Assembly: GCA_900471525.1 (NCBI GenBank)
Contig: UCEZ01000049.1
Location: forward strand, 44,040-108,039
From: Hyphomicrobiales bacterium
GTDB lineage: Bacteria; Pseudomonadota; Alphaproteobacteria; Rhizobiales; Rhizobiaceae
Direction: 5' to 3'
DNA: 64,000 bases
The notes beneath the pieces were generated by a model, which did not search any database, was not told the DNA's origin, and worked only from the letters and a program-made list of their open reading frames with translations. Numbering within the stretch: position 1 is the first letter of the stretch; every line of letters begins with the position of its first letter. The translations under genes and the position numbers were made by a program. Of this stretch, positions 8,859 to 17,758 are shown piece by piece.

Positions 8859-9890
8859 TTAGATCAGCGGGTTGGCGTACATCAGTCCGCCCTTCTTCCA
8901 CTGCTCGTTCAGGCCGCGTTCCTGCTTGAGAGGCGAGGTCTTGCCGACGTTACGTTCGTAGATGTCACCGTAGTTTCCGACCGACTTGATCGCGTTGTAC
9001 ATCCAGTCGTTTCCGAGCCCCAGAAGCGACCCGAGGTCACCGCTGATGCCGAGCAGACGTTGGACTGCCGGGTCCTGCGACTTCTTCATTTCATCCACAT
9101 TTGCCTGGGTCACGCCGAGTTCCTCCGCCGCGACCAGTCCTTCGCGGACCCAATCGACGATCATGAACCAGCGCGGATCGTCGGCCCGGACGCCAGGGCT
9201 GAGAGGCTCCTTGGACAGCACCTCCGGAAGGATAACGAAGTCGTCGGGAGTACCCTGCTCCGAGCGGACCGAAGCCAGCGCCGTCGAGTCGTCGGTAAAG
9301 ACGACACAGCGGTCGTTCAGGAACGCTTCGACGACCTGCTGCTGTTGCTCGATGACCACAGGCTCGAGCTTGATCCCGTTGGCGCGGGCGAAGTCGGCGA
9401 TGTTCTGTTCGGTGACCGTACCCGGCTTGACGCAGACGGACGCTCCGTCCAGTTCCTTGGCGCTCGTCACGTTAAGCGACTTTTTGACCATGAAGGCCTG
9501 GCCGTCGTAGAAGAGCGGCTTGGCGAAAAGCATGCCGACCGAGGCCTCGCGCGTCAGGGTGGCTGTGACGGTGTGGGTCAGCAACTGGATTTCGCCGGAC
9601 TGAATGGCGGGGAAACGCTGCTGGGATGTCATCGGGACGAGTTCCGCCTTGCTCGCGTCACCGAAAACGGCGGCTGCGACAGCGCGGCAGAAATCCACGT
9701 CGAGACCAGTCCACTTACCAGCGGAATCCACGGTGCTGAATCCGGCCAACTGTCCGTTCGCGCCGCACTTGACCGCGCCGGCCTTCTTGACAGCTTCGAG
9801 GGTCTGCGATGTCTCGGCCGACGCAGTCGTCGCCCCAGCGCATGCGATACCGAATGCGAGTGCCGTTACCATTGATTTGATTCCAGTCAT
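8859..9890 (-). CDS. aapJ: Periplasmic amino-acid-binding protein (AapJ-like)
   Basis: 343 residues with a Sec signal peptide (residues 1-25, ending ASA/ETS). The SBP_bac_3 fold is clear: VKCGANGQLAGFSTVDSAGK, WTGLDVDFCRAVAAAVFGD, SGEIQLLTHTVTATLTREA, and a C-terminal ANPLI tail as in AapJ/BztA. It delivers polar amino acids to the permease encoded next. AAGGGAAC precedes the ATG. It lies 163 bp after purU and could have its own promoter there. Confidence 0.92.
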   Translation of the reverse strand: MTGIKSMVTALAFGIACAGATTASAETSQTLEAVKKAGAVKCGANGQLAGFSTVDSAGKWTGLDVDFCRAVAAAVFGDASKAELVPMTSQQRFPAIQSGEIQLLTHTVTATLTREASVGMLFAKPLFYDGQAFMVKKSLNVTSAKELDGASVCVKPGTVTEQNIADFARANGIKLEPVVIEQQQQVVEAFLNDRCVVFTDDSTALASVRSEQGTPDDFVILPEVLSKEPLSPGVRADDPRWFMIVDWVREGLVAAEELGVTQANVDEMKKSQDPAVQRLLGISGDLGSLLGLGNDWMYNAIKSVGNYGDIYERNVGKTSPLKQERGLNEQWKKGGLMYANPLI

Positions 9891-10053
9891 TTTTTGTTCC
9901 CTTTTTCATGAGTTGTTGGAGGTCGTCTTTCGTCTATCCGGAATGCTCACCGACGTGACCCGGCTTGGGCATCCCGATCTCGCCACCCGCGAAACCTGGT
10001 CACGGACGAGAATTCTTCTGTCGGGCCGCCACCTCGCGGCGACCCGTTGTCGG

Positions 10054-10947
10054 TCAGCCCATCCTCTCGCTTGCGAAGGAATTCGGTGACGCCGGAAAGA
10101 CCACGGTCTTGTTGCCGTTGAGGAAAACCCGTCCGTTTGCATGGGCATGGATGGCGCGCGACAACACCTGGGCTTCGACGTCGCGGCCGAGGCTGATGTA
10201 GTCGTCAGGGCTCTGGGCATGGGTGATGCGAACGGTGTCCTGATCGATGATCGGGCCTTCGTCGAGCTCCGCCGTCACGTAGTGCGAGGTCGCGCCGATC
10301 AGCTTCACGCCGCGTTCGAAAGCTTGCTTGTACGGGTTCGCCCCCTTGAACGAAGGCAGGAAGGAATGGTGGATGTTGATGATTCTGCCGGAGTATTTAC
10401 GGCACATGTCATCCGAGAGGACCTGCATATAGCGCGCCAGCACAATGAGTTCCGCGCCCGTCTCCTCGACAGCGCGCATCTGCTCCGCTTCGGCTTCGGG
10501 CTTGTTTTCCTTCGTCACCTTGATGCAGTGGAAGGGAATGTCGTGGTTGACGACAAGCTTCTGATAGTCCGTGTGGTTGGAAATTACCGCCGCGATTTCG
10601 ACAGGAAGCGCGCCGATGCGCCAGCGATAGAGGAGATCGTTCAGGCAGTGTCCGAAGCGCGACACCATGATCACGATCTTGCGCTTGACGGCCTCGTCGA
10701 AGAACTCGGCTTCCATCTCGAACGCGAACTTCCCGGCGATCGGTTTGAATGCAGCTTTCAGGTCATCAAGCGAACGGCCCTCCTCGGAGCGGAAACTCGT
10801 GCGCATGAAGAAGCGACCTGTATGGGCATCATCGAACTGGGCGCTGTCGGTAATATTGCAGCCCTGATCCGCGAGGAAGGTAGAAATGGCGGCGACGACA
10901 CCGCGGGTCGTTGGCGTACAGGCGACGCGAAGGGCGTAATTGGACAT
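10054..10947 (-). CDS. purU: Formyltetrahydrofolate deformylase
   Basis: 297 residues: an N-terminal ACT domain (1-80) and a C-terminal formyltransferase fold. It has FHCIKVTKENKPEAE, the catalytic Asn-His-His-Asp set (INIHHSFLPSFKGANPY, DEGPIIDQD) and a hydrophobic core ELIVLARYMQVLS. PurU hydrolyses 10-formyl-THF to formate and THF. Its ATG overlaps the folD stop as TGATG, so translation is probably coupled. In this cluster it would drain one-carbon units produced from serine or glycine and free THF. Confidence 0.93.
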   Translation of the reverse strand: MSNYALRVACTPTTRGVVAAISTFLADQGCNITDSAQFDDAHTGRFFMRTSFRSEEGRSLDDLKAAFKPIAGKFAFEMEAEFFDEAVKRKIVIMVSRFGHCLNDLLYRWRIGALPVEIAAVISNHTDYQKLVVNHDIPFHCIKVTKENKPEAEAEQMRAVEETGAELIVLARYMQVLSDDMCRKYSGRIINIHHSFLPSFKGANPYKQAFERGVKLIGATSHYVTAELDEGPIIDQDTVRITHAQSPDDYISLGRDVEAQVLSRAIHAHANGRVFLNGNKTVVFPASPNSFASERMG

Positions 10948-11882
10948 CAGGAATTCTCCTTCGCACTGGCCCGGTCGCGTGCTTGCGCACGCCGGAAAGC
11001 CTCAAGAGTGTTGGAAAGCAGGCAGCCGATCGTCATGGGACCGACACCGCCGGGCACGGGCGTGATAGCGCGGGCATGGCCCATTTCGGCGAACGCTACG
11101 TCTCCGACAAGACGCGACCTGCCGTCCTGCACCACCCTGTTGATGCCGACGTCAATCACGGTCGCCCCTGGCTTTATCCAGTCCCCGCGCACCATCTCCG
11201 GACGTCCGACCGCGACGACGACGATGTCGGCCGTGCGTGTCAGGCTGGCCAGGTCCCGAGAATGGCGGTGCGCGATCGTGACGGTGCAGTCTTCCTGCAG
11301 GAGGAGCTGGGCCATCGGTTTGCCGACGATATTGGATCGTCCCACGACAACGGCATGCAGTCCGGTCAGGTCGCCGAGGAGGTCTTTCAGCAGCATCATG
11401 CAGCCGAGCGGAGTGCATGGGACCAGCGCGTTCTGGCCCACGGCCAGCTTGCCTGCATTGGCGATATGGAAGCCGTCCACGTCTTTTGCCGGGTCGATTG
11501 CTTCGATGACCGCGTCGGCATCGAGATGGCGTGGGAGCGGTAGCTGAACCAGTATACCGTGGACAAGCGGGTCAGCATTCAACTGCCGGACCAGTTCCAT
11601 GAGGTCTTCCTGGCTGGTCGTATCAGGTAGCCGGTGCTCGAAGGAGCTCATGCCGGCAGCCTGGGTTTCGCGCCGCTTCGATGCGACGTAGACCGAGCTG
11701 GCAGGGTCCTCGCCGACGAGGACCACGGCGAGGCCGGGAACCTTGTCACAATTGGACCTGATCTCGGCGACTTCCACCTTGATGCGCGCCGTCAGCCCTG
11801 CGGCAAAGGCTTTGCCATCAATGATGTCGGCTTCGAAGATTGGTTGTTCCGCTTGAATGAGCGCTTCAATATGGCCAGCCAT
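10947..11882 (-). CDS. folD: Bifunctional methylene-THF dehydrogenase / methenyl-THF cyclohydrolase
   Basis: 311 residues. The substrate-site Tyr-Lys pair sits in [17 protein letters not shown]; the Gly-rich NADP loop is [12 protein letters not shown]; the C-terminal signature [11 protein letters not shown] is intact. It converts 5,10-methylene-THF to 10-formyl-THF. TGATG overlaps couple it to dsdA upstream and purU downstream. The longer open frame reaching into dsdA is not used. Probably a second, catabolic folD copy beside a housekeeping one elsewhere, though that cannot be checked here. Confidence 0.92.
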   Translation of the reverse strand: MAGHIEALIQAEQPIFEADIIDGKAFAAGLTARIKVEVAEIRSNCDKVPGLAVVLVGEDPASSVYVASKRRETQAAGMSSFEHRLPDTTSQEDLMELVRQLNADPLVHGILVQLPLPRHLDADAVIEAIDPAKDVDGFHIANAGKLAVGQNALVPCTPLGCMMLLKDLLGDLTGLHAVVVGRSNIVGKPMAQLLLQEDCTVTIAHRHSRDLASLTRTADIVVVAVGRPEMVRGDWIKPGATVIDVGINRVVQDGRSRLVGDVAFAEMGHARAITPVPGGVGPMTIGCLLSNTLEAFRRAQARDRASAKENS

Positions 11883-13198
11883 CAGAGCCTCGCTGCCTGG
11901 TTCAGGAAGGACTGGTACTGCTCCGGCGGGACGAACGATCCGCCTGTGGTCCAGACCACATGGGTTGCGCCCGCAAGGTTGCCGATGTTCTGCTGCTGGC
12001 AGAACCGCTTGCCCGCGGGGTGGTTCACGACGAATTCCGGTCCTGCGAAACCGGCCGTCGCCGACGGTTCGAGACGGATATCCTGTTCCGAATGGGCAAG
12101 GCCGAGCCATTTGAACAGGTCGTTGTCTGCGACCGTGAACACGCCTGCAAGCATGTTGCGCATGACGGTGGCGACAAAGGCCGACATCCGTGCGACAGCC
12201 ATGCCGTCGGCCTCGGTTCGATTTGTCAGTCCCACGTCGTATACGGAGACGAGTTCGTCCGATCCGCTCATCATGTGAACCAGGGCGCAAGGCGACTGCA
12301 CGGGCTCGACGAAAAAGCTGTGTACGTTGTCGCCGAATACTTTCTTGGCACCGTAGGTCACGCCACCGGGCGCGCCGCCGATCCCGCAAGGCAGATATAG
12401 AAACAGCGGATGCTGCGCGTCGACGACGAGACCGAGGGTGTGAAGCTGCTCGGCAAGTTCGAAGGCGGCGACACTGTAGCCAAGAAAAAGCTGCCGGGAC
12501 TGCTCGTCGTCTACGAAGTAGATCGACGTGTCGCCTTCCGCCACGAGACGGGCGTTTTCGACCGCAACGGTGTAGTCCGCCTGGTGTTGAACGACTTCAA
12601 CCCCCAGCCTGGTCAGTCTTTCGACCTTCCATGCCTTCGCATCCGACGACATGTGGACCGTTGCCTTGAAGCCCAGTGCCCGCGCTGCAATGCCGACGCT
12701 GAGACCAAGGTTTCCGGTGCTGCCGACGGCGATCGTGTAGGTGGAGAAGAGTGCCTTGGCCTCGCTCCCCGCCAGCTTCCGGATGTCGTCATGCTTTCCG
12801 AGAAGGCCTTCCTGCGTGGCAAGCCGCTCCGCGAAAACGAAGACTTCGTACACGCCGCCGCGCGCCTTGATCGAACCCGCGACAGGCAGCGCGCTGTCCG
12901 CTTTGACGAACACCTTTCCGAACGCCTCGCCGCCGTAACCAAGGGCGTCACGAAGCGTCGTCAGTTCGATCAACTCGGAACGGATAGCACCGCCGCTACC
13001 CTCGAGTTCCGGAAAGCATGTCTCGAGTAGAGGGGCGAGCCGCGCCCAGTTCGCCTGGGCTTCATCCACCTGATACGGCCGAACGGGAAGTGAAGTGTCG
13101 CTGATCGCGCCGGAACGATACTCCGGATTCACCCAAAGCGTCGGCCTGGCTGAGAGAACATCCGCTCGGGCGGGGTTGTCGGGAAGGTATATTGTCAT
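11882..13198 (-). CDS. dsdA: D-serine ammonia-lyase (D-serine dehydratase)
   Basis: 438 residues, matching E. coli DsdA (about 442). The PLP-binding lysine lies in [14 protein letters not shown] and the phosphate-binding loop in [11 protein letters not shown]. Another family block is [15 protein letters not shown]. The enzyme is cytosolic and converts D-serine to pyruvate and ammonia; relatives also act on D-threonine. The ATG at 13198 is 29 bp after the glyA stop with AGGA upstream. Its place between glyA and folD suggests a serine/glycine catabolic role. Confidence 0.9.
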   Translation of the reverse strand: MTIYLPDNPARADVLSARPTLWVNPEYRSGAISDTSLPVRPYQVDEAQANWARLAPLLETCFPELEGSGGAIRSELIELTTLRDALGYGGEAFGKVFVKADSALPVAGSIKARGGVYEVFVFAERLATQEGLLGKHDDIRKLAGSEAKALFSTYTIAVGSTGNLGLSVGIAARALGFKATVHMSSDAKAWKVERLTRLGVEVVQHQADYTVAVENARLVAEGDTSIYFVDDEQSRQLFLGYSVAAFELAEQLHTLGLVVDAQHPLFLYLPCGIGGAPGGVTYGAKKVFGDNVHSFFVEPVQSPCALVHMMSGSDELVSVYDVGLTNRTEADGMAVARMSAFVATVMRNMLAGVFTVADNDLFKWLGLAHSEQDIRLEPSATAGFAGPEFVVNHPAGKRFCQQQNIGNLAGATHVVWTTGGSFVPPEQYQSFLNQAARL

Positions 13199-13227
13199 GT
13201 CCTGTATCCAAACCGATGATGGGCGTC

Positions 13228-14508
13228 TCAGGGATAGATCGGGAATGCCCTGCAAAGGGCATCGACGGCTTCACGGACGCGACTGTGCACGGCGGCTCGT
13301 TCTGCTGCGGGCAACGCTTCTGCGTCGAAAACGTCGGCGATCAGGTTGCCGATCGTCTCGAATTCGGCAGCCCCGAAGCCGCGCGTTGTCCCAGCGGAGG
13401 AACCGAGACGGATTCCCTTCCATTCCGATGGCTTGGCGCTGTCAAAAGGGATCGGGTTCTTGTTGCTGGTGATGTCAACCGCATAGAGAAGGTCCTGCGC
13501 CTGCTGGCCGAGAAGCCCCTTCGAGGAGACATCGACGAGAACGAGGTGCGTGTCGGTTCCGCCGCTGACGATCCCGACGCCGCGATGCATCAGCACCTTC
13601 GCCAGAAGCTGGGCGTTCGCCTTGACGTTCGCGCCATATTGTTTGAACTCGTCAGTCAGCGCCTCGCCGAGACAGACGGCCTTGCCTGCGATCGTCGCGA
13701 GATGGGCGCTTCCCTGCACACCGGGGAATACGGCCGACTGGAACTTCTTCATGAAGTCTTCGCGGTTCGTCAGGATGAGCCCGCCGCGTGCTCCGCGGAG
13801 CGTCTTGGTCGTCGTGCAGGTGACGATATCGGCGTAAGGAACCGGATTGGTGTGCACGCCCGCGGCAACAAGACCTGCGAAATGCGCCATGTCGACCAGA
13901 TATACGGCTCCGACCGCATCGGCGATCTTCCGCATACGGGCGAAATCGTATTCGCGCGGATACGAGGAGCCGCCGGAGATGACCAGCTTGGGCTTGTGTT
14001 CCAACGCGAGCGTCTCGACGATGTCGTAGTCGATCAGGCCAGTCTCACGACCGACGCCATAGGAGACGACATTGAACCAGCGGCCCGACTGGTTGGGCTT
14101 CGCGCCGTGGCTGAGATGGCCTCCAGCAGCAAGATCAAGGCTGAGCACGGTATCGCCAGGCTGCAAGAGTGCGAAGAAGATCGCCTGGTTGGCCTGCGTT
14201 CCCGAGTGCGGCTGAACGTTCGCGTAGGACACGCCGAACAGTTCCTTGGCGCGGTCGATGGCTGCGGTCTCGACGATATCGGCATAGTCGGCACCGCCAT
14301 GGAAACGGTTGCCCGGATAGCCTTCGACGGTCTTGTTGGTGATGACCGAGCCAAGGGCCTCAAGCGCGGCTGCGCTCACCGAGTTTTCCGAGGCGATGAG
14401 TTCGATCTGGCTTTGCTGCCGCGTGCGCTCCCCCTCCAGCGCATTGAAAACCACCGGGTCGCGCTCTGCGAGTTTCATGTTGAAATATTGGAAAGCTTGG
14501 GTGGTCAT
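13228..14508 (-). CDS. glyA: Serine hydroxymethyltransferase
   Basis: 426 residues. The PLP lysine is in VTCTTTKTLRGARGG; the N-terminal IELIASEN and HGGADYADIVE segments and VQPHSGTQAN are present. It interconverts serine + THF and glycine + 5,10-methylene-THF. GAGGGAC precedes the ATG at 14508. It is the first gene of the putative eight-gene unit and faces the LysR gene across a 126-bp AT-rich gap. Genes downstream (folD, purU) would oxidise the methylene-THF it makes. Confidence 0.93.
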   Translation of the reverse strand: MTTQAFQYFNMKLAERDPVVFNALEGERTRQQSQIELIASENSVSAAALEALGSVITNKTVEGYPGNRFHGGADYADIVETAAIDRAKELFGVSYANVQPHSGTQANQAIFFALLQPGDTVLSLDLAAGGHLSHGAKPNQSGRWFNVVSYGVGRETGLIDYDIVETLALEHKPKLVISGGSSYPREYDFARMRKIADAVGAVYLVDMAHFAGLVAAGVHTNPVPYADIVTCTTTKTLRGARGGLILTNREDFMKKFQSAVFPGVQGSAHLATIAGKAVCLGEALTDEFKQYGANVKANAQLLAKVLMHRGVGIVSGGTDTHLVLVDVSSKGLLGQQAQDLLYAVDITSNKNPIPFDSAKPSEWKGIRLGSSAGTTRGFGAAEFETIGNLIADVFDAEALPAAERAAVHSRVREAVDALCRAFPIYP

Positions 14509-14634
14509 CGCATGTCCCTCTCGAAAGCCGATTTCATGGAGGGAACTTAATGAAGTCGTAATATCAAAAAAAGTTAATAGTTTTTCTTCATTACGTAAGT
14601 TATTCTAATGTTTTAAAAATGATTGGGCAGGCTG
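14509..14634. promoter_or_regulatory. Divergent promoter region between glyA and the LysR gene
   Basis: 126 bp, far more AT-rich than the flanking genes. It holds an inverted repeat AATGAAG (14549-14555) / CTTCATT (14586-14592) and the palindrome TTACGTAA at 14591-14598. This layout is typical for a LysR regulator controlling the divergent operon and itself. Binding is inferred from position only. Confidence 0.6.
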
Positions 14635-15549
14635 ATGGACCTTGGACGACTGCGTACGCTGCGAGAGCTTTCTATACGAAAGACCATGGCTGCCGTGTCG
14701 GAAGCGCTGTATGTTTCACCGTCCGCTATCTCCCAGCAGCTCACCCTGCTCGAGCAGGAAGTCGGCGCGTCGTTGATTGAGCGCCGAGGTCGCGGAGTGG
14801 CCCTTACCGCCGCTGGTCAGGTTCTGGTCGAACATGCGGAACGGGTGTTTGCTGAACTCGAAACCGCGAAGGCGGACATCCAGAGACTGGAGAATCTGGT
14901 CGCAGGCGACATCCGCATCGCGGCGTTTCCCTCAGTCGCCGCGGCTATCATGCCGTCAGCAATCCGCAACCTCAAAAGACAGCATCCGCTGCTGAATATA
15001 GGGTTCGACGAGATGGAGCCGGAGGAAAGCCTGTCGGCGCTTCGGACATGGCAGACCGACATTGCGATCATAGACGACCTGAATGTCCTGGCGGGTGCAC
15101 TTGATCCTGGCATAAAGACTGTTCCGCTGGCCGAGGACGTGTTCCTGGTGATGATGGGCAGGGAGCATCCTCTTGCCGAAAAGACAGACGTTACGCTCAA
15201 CGAATTACGCGACGAATCGTGGGTGATTGATACGGCGTCTTCAAACTACACAAGTATGATCACGCAGGCATGCCAAGGCTCAGGTTTCGATCCTCGCATA
15301 GTCGCCCGATGCAAAGGATTCGAAGTCAGCGTCGCCCTTATCCGTGAACATTGCGGGATATCTATCTTGCCAGGGTTGAGGGCCAGCCGTGACCTTACAG
15401 ATGTCGAGGTCCGGCCTCTTAAACCGGAAATCCGACGCAAGATATCTCTCGCTTTCCGGAAAGGGCAAGGTCACAGCCCATTGATAAGGGCGGTGGTCCT
15501 TGCTTGCCACCAACGCGCTGCTGAGCTTATGCAGACGACGAAAAGCTAG
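14635..15549 (+). CDS. LysR-family transcriptional regulator
   Basis: 304 residues. N-terminal winged HTH: LRTLRELSIRKTMAAVSEAL, then VSPSAISQQLTLLEQEVG, at about residues 5-45. A periplasmic-binding-protein-like effector domain (about 90-295) follows. Its position divergent from glyA suggests it controls the glyA-dsdA-folD-purU-aap unit, with serine, glycine or a related amino acid as a plausible effector. The ATG at 14635 starts MDLGRL, the usual LysR beginning; an in-frame TTG at 14623 is possible. Confidence 0.88.
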   Translation: MDLGRLRTLRELSIRKTMAAVSEALYVSPSAISQQLTLLEQEVGASLIERRGRGVALTAAGQVLVEHAERVFAELETAKADIQRLENLVAGDIRIAAFPSVAAAIMPSAIRNLKRQHPLLNIGFDEMEPEESLSALRTWQTDIAIIDDLNVLAGALDPGIKTVPLAEDVFLVMMGREHPLAEKTDVTLNELRDESWVIDTASSNYTSMITQACQGSGFDPRIVARCKGFEVSVALIREHCGISILPGLRASRDLTDVEVRPLKPEIRRKISLAFRKGQGHSPLIRAVVLACHQRAAELMQTTKS

Positions 15550-15974
15550 AAACTATAGAAGAGACAGCTCGAAACCCATTTTCACCTAAAGTTCGTCTGT
15601 TCCCCGTATACGGCAATGCAAATGTCAAATGGTCGCACATGAGTTCCATTTGGCAGCGATGGCCGCTTCGGGCCGGTAGCTAACCCTTTGCATCTAAAGA
15701 AATGCTAGACCTCCGGTCATTTTGATCAAACGGCGAGCATTAAATATCATTGCCGCTAACCAAGTTATTTGGTAGCCGCCATACACGGGGGGAAGCGTCA
15801 GGAGGGATTCTTGGGTGGGATTTTGGCCGTGTCGTGCGCAATGCCTTGCCACCATATGAGCTGTCCGTGCCCGAATATCGCTGGACCGGCTGCACTAAAA
15901 TCCCTCCGCGATGCCGATGGCAAGTTCGCGGCCCGCCCCATCCAAACAATGCTGTTTGCGCTCATTTCCCGCTG
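15550..15974. other. Region without a recognisable gene
   Basis: About 425 bp after the LysR gene with no frame that looks coding on either strand. It adjoins the decayed integrase at 15975-16175 and is probably leftover DNA from an older insertion at this locus. Confidence 0.4.
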
Positions 15975-16175
15975 CTAAGACACGCAGTTCAAAGGATGGC
16001 AAAGCGCGTCGCGGCGCAGCTGCGCCACGTCGACCGACGATGCCTTGAGCGAAACCTGAATCAGGCCGCGGGAATCTAGATGGGAGAATTGGAAGGGAAC
16101 CCGGCGCACATAATGCCACTTCGCCCCGCGCGCCTTGAGATAGCGCATGGGGTCACGAAGAACAGGAGCTGGCAT
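15975..16175 (-). pseudogene. Truncated N-terminus of a phage-type integrase (DUF6538-like)
   Basis: About 50 residues look like the start of rhizobial site-specific recombinases: MPAPVLRDPMRYL, then KWHYVRRVPFQF, RGLIQVSLKASSVDVAQLRR. The similarity ends after about RRDAL and the frame stops soon afterwards; no core-binding or catalytic domain follows to the left. It lies only 137 bp outside attL, so it is best read as debris of an earlier element that used the same tRNA target. It differs from the intact integrase at 57501-58568. Confidence 0.55.
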
Positions 16176-16311
16176 TTTCCGGCTGGCCACGGCAACCCTT
16201 TGACAGGTGGTATGTGGTGCCGTTTGTAGTGCATTTTTCGGGGAAAGGTCAACTGACCGAAATAGGTATGGTAAATTCCCTAAACGAAATCAATTGCTTG
16301 GCTCGAAAGCC

Positions 16312-16334
16312 AATGGTGCGGTCGAGAAGACTCG
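16312..16334. repeat. attL core (23-bp direct repeat of the tRNA-Leu 3' end)
   Basis: Starts AATGGTGCGGTCGAG and continues AAGACTCG; identical to 58632-58654. It holds the tRNA acceptor 3' strand, CCA and half of the T-arm. Sequence diverges immediately on both sides. Confidence 0.93.
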
Positions 16335-16360
16335 CTAAAATTACTCAAAGCCTTATTTTC

Positions 16361-16434
16361 TGGACCTTCCGTGGTCCAACGGCGCGTTTTTAGGGGCACT
16401 AAAAATCAATAGGTTACAAAACAGCGGTCCAACG
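16361..16434. promoter_or_regulatory. Candidate integrase arm-binding sites on the left
   Basis: TGGTCCAACGG occurs at 16372-16382 and its core GGTCCAACG again at 16426-16434; a reversed half (TGGACC) sits at 16361. The same 11-mer recurs exactly at 58570-58580 beside attR. Repeats near both att sites fit arm-type sites of a tyrosine integrase. Inferred. Confidence 0.5.
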
Positions 16435-16590
16435 TTCGGACACGGTTTGTTCTATCCCTCGCGTCAAATCATCCACATAATTCGCCCGCTGTGGACAACT
16501 GTTGAATACGAATGGACGAATGTCAGCGACGCCACATTGATCTGTTACCCTTTGAGTCGGCGCTGGGGCGCTACCGCGGAGGCTAAGACC

Positions 16591-17262
16591 TTGAGCACTT
16601 GGAAAACGCTTACCCCCGAGCAAAAGGAAAACAGGCGCATATACAGGCGCGAATGGACGCGCCGGCGGCAACAAATGTGTCCTGAGCTTTATAGAGAAGA
16701 GGCCAACAAAGCGGCCAGGAAATGGCACGAAGCAAATCGCGAAAAATCCAGGGCATATGCCAAAAAGTGGCTTACGAAGACTTTGGAGGAGAGGCCAGAA
16801 TACGACCGAGAAAAGTCAAGGCGATACTATCAGGAAAACAAGGAGCGCGTCGATGCGCACAAACGCGAGTACCGTGCTCGCAACCCTGATAAAGTCCGGG
16901 AGTGGGAAAGGAGGCGAGAAGCGCGGGATCGTCTCCGGAGGGAGCCTAGTGTCAAGATTCGTTCGGTTTCCGTGTCAGCCACGGAAGCCAATCACCAGCT
17001 GATGCAGCAGAACAAGGCGTTCGCCGCTGCATCTCAATATGTGCCTCGCAACCTGCCACAGGACATGCGGGATGACATCATCTCCGACATTGTAGTTGCG
17101 TGCTTAGAGGTGAAAATTCGGGTCGAGGACGTAAAGAAAAACGTTCCACGGTTCATCAGAGCCCACAACAAGGCCGCCGGCTACAACATTTCCCTTGATG
17201 CTGAGATCGGAGATGGCATGCGGTTGATAGACATCATCACCGAAGAAAATTTGCCGTGGTAG
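16591..17262 (+). CDS. Basic repeat protein with a sigma-like C-terminus, unknown function
   Basis: 223 residues. Residues about 10-120 are very rich in R, K, E and Y and contain degenerate repeats of the type YxxxNxEKxxxxxREY (for example YYQENKERVDAHKREYRARN), often seen in phage and mobile-element proteins near nucleases. The last 70 residues (DMRDDIISDIVVACLE, then SLDAEIGDGMRLIDII) recall sigma-70 region 2-3 wording, but too little is present to call a sigma factor. The TTG start at 16591 has GGAGG eight bases upstream; the frame could extend to 16447 but without such a site. First gene inside attL. Confidence 0.6.
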   Translation: MSTWKTLTPEQKENRRIYRREWTRRRQQMCPELYREEANKAARKWHEANREKSRAYAKKWLTKTLEERPEYDREKSRRYYQENKERVDAHKREYRARNPDKVREWERRREARDRLRREPSVKIRSVSVSATEANHQLMQQNKAFAAASQYVPRNLPQDMRDDIISDIVVACLEVKIRVEDVKKNVPRFIRAHNKAAGYNISLDAEIGDGMRLIDIITEENLPW

Positions 17263-17338
17263 CAAAAGGGGCTACGGCCCCTCCGACTTGACACGCGCGT
17301 GCATCCTGTCACGTTGCGCGGATAGGATGAGGTAGGCC

Positions 17339-17758
17339 ATGGACATTCCGGGAGCAGTCGCGACCCTAGCTACCGCCGTTGGCGTTGTAAAAGATCTTCG
17401 CGAAATCGATATTGGCTTAGATAAGGCAGAAATGAAGGCCCGCCTTGCTGAACTGATAAGCAGTTTGGCTGACGTTAAAATGGCCCTCGTTGAAGTCCAG
17501 GAAGATGCTCGGGCTAAAGACGCTGAAATAGCTCGCCTGAAAGCCGGTTTCGCAATCAAAGCTGAAACCATCAAGTTTGAAGGCTTCAGCATGCTCGCTT
17601 TTGAAGATGGTACGCCAAGAGGGATGCCGTTTTGTCCTCGGTGCGAAACTATGGACGGCAATCTGATCCACCTCGTGGACGCGAGAGGCAATGACTGCCA
17701 ATGTCCTCAATGCAAATCGATATACGCGAGCGTACCGCGCTATCTTTGGGAGCGTTGA
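17339..17758 (+). CDS. Coiled-coil protein with C-terminal zinc ribbon
   Basis: 139 residues. A predicted helical coiled coil occupies about 20-75 (DKAEMKARLAELISSLADVK). The C-terminus has two CxxC pairs, FCPRC and CQCPQC, 29 residues apart, forming a probable zinc ribbon. Its stop is directly followed by the TTG start of the DUF3800 gene, so the two are surely co-translated. The role is unknown; the zinc ribbon may recognise nucleic acid or a partner. Confidence 0.7.
   Translation: MDIPGAVATLATAVGVVKDLREIDIGLDKAEMKARLAELISSLADVKMALVEVQEDARAKDAEIARLKAGFAIKAETIKFEGFSMLAFEDGTPRGMPFCPRCETMDGNLIHLVDARGNDCQCPQCKSIYASVPRYLWER

Noticed and set aside
8802..9875. Plus-strand open frame (357 codons)
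   Set aside because: Mirror of aapJ with no protein-like features.
10022..10043. GC-rich hairpin between purU and aapJ
   Set aside because: Stem has mismatches and no T-run, so not called a terminator.
13192..14550. Long plus-strand open frame (452 codons)
   Set aside because: Antisense to glyA, which has all catalytic motifs.
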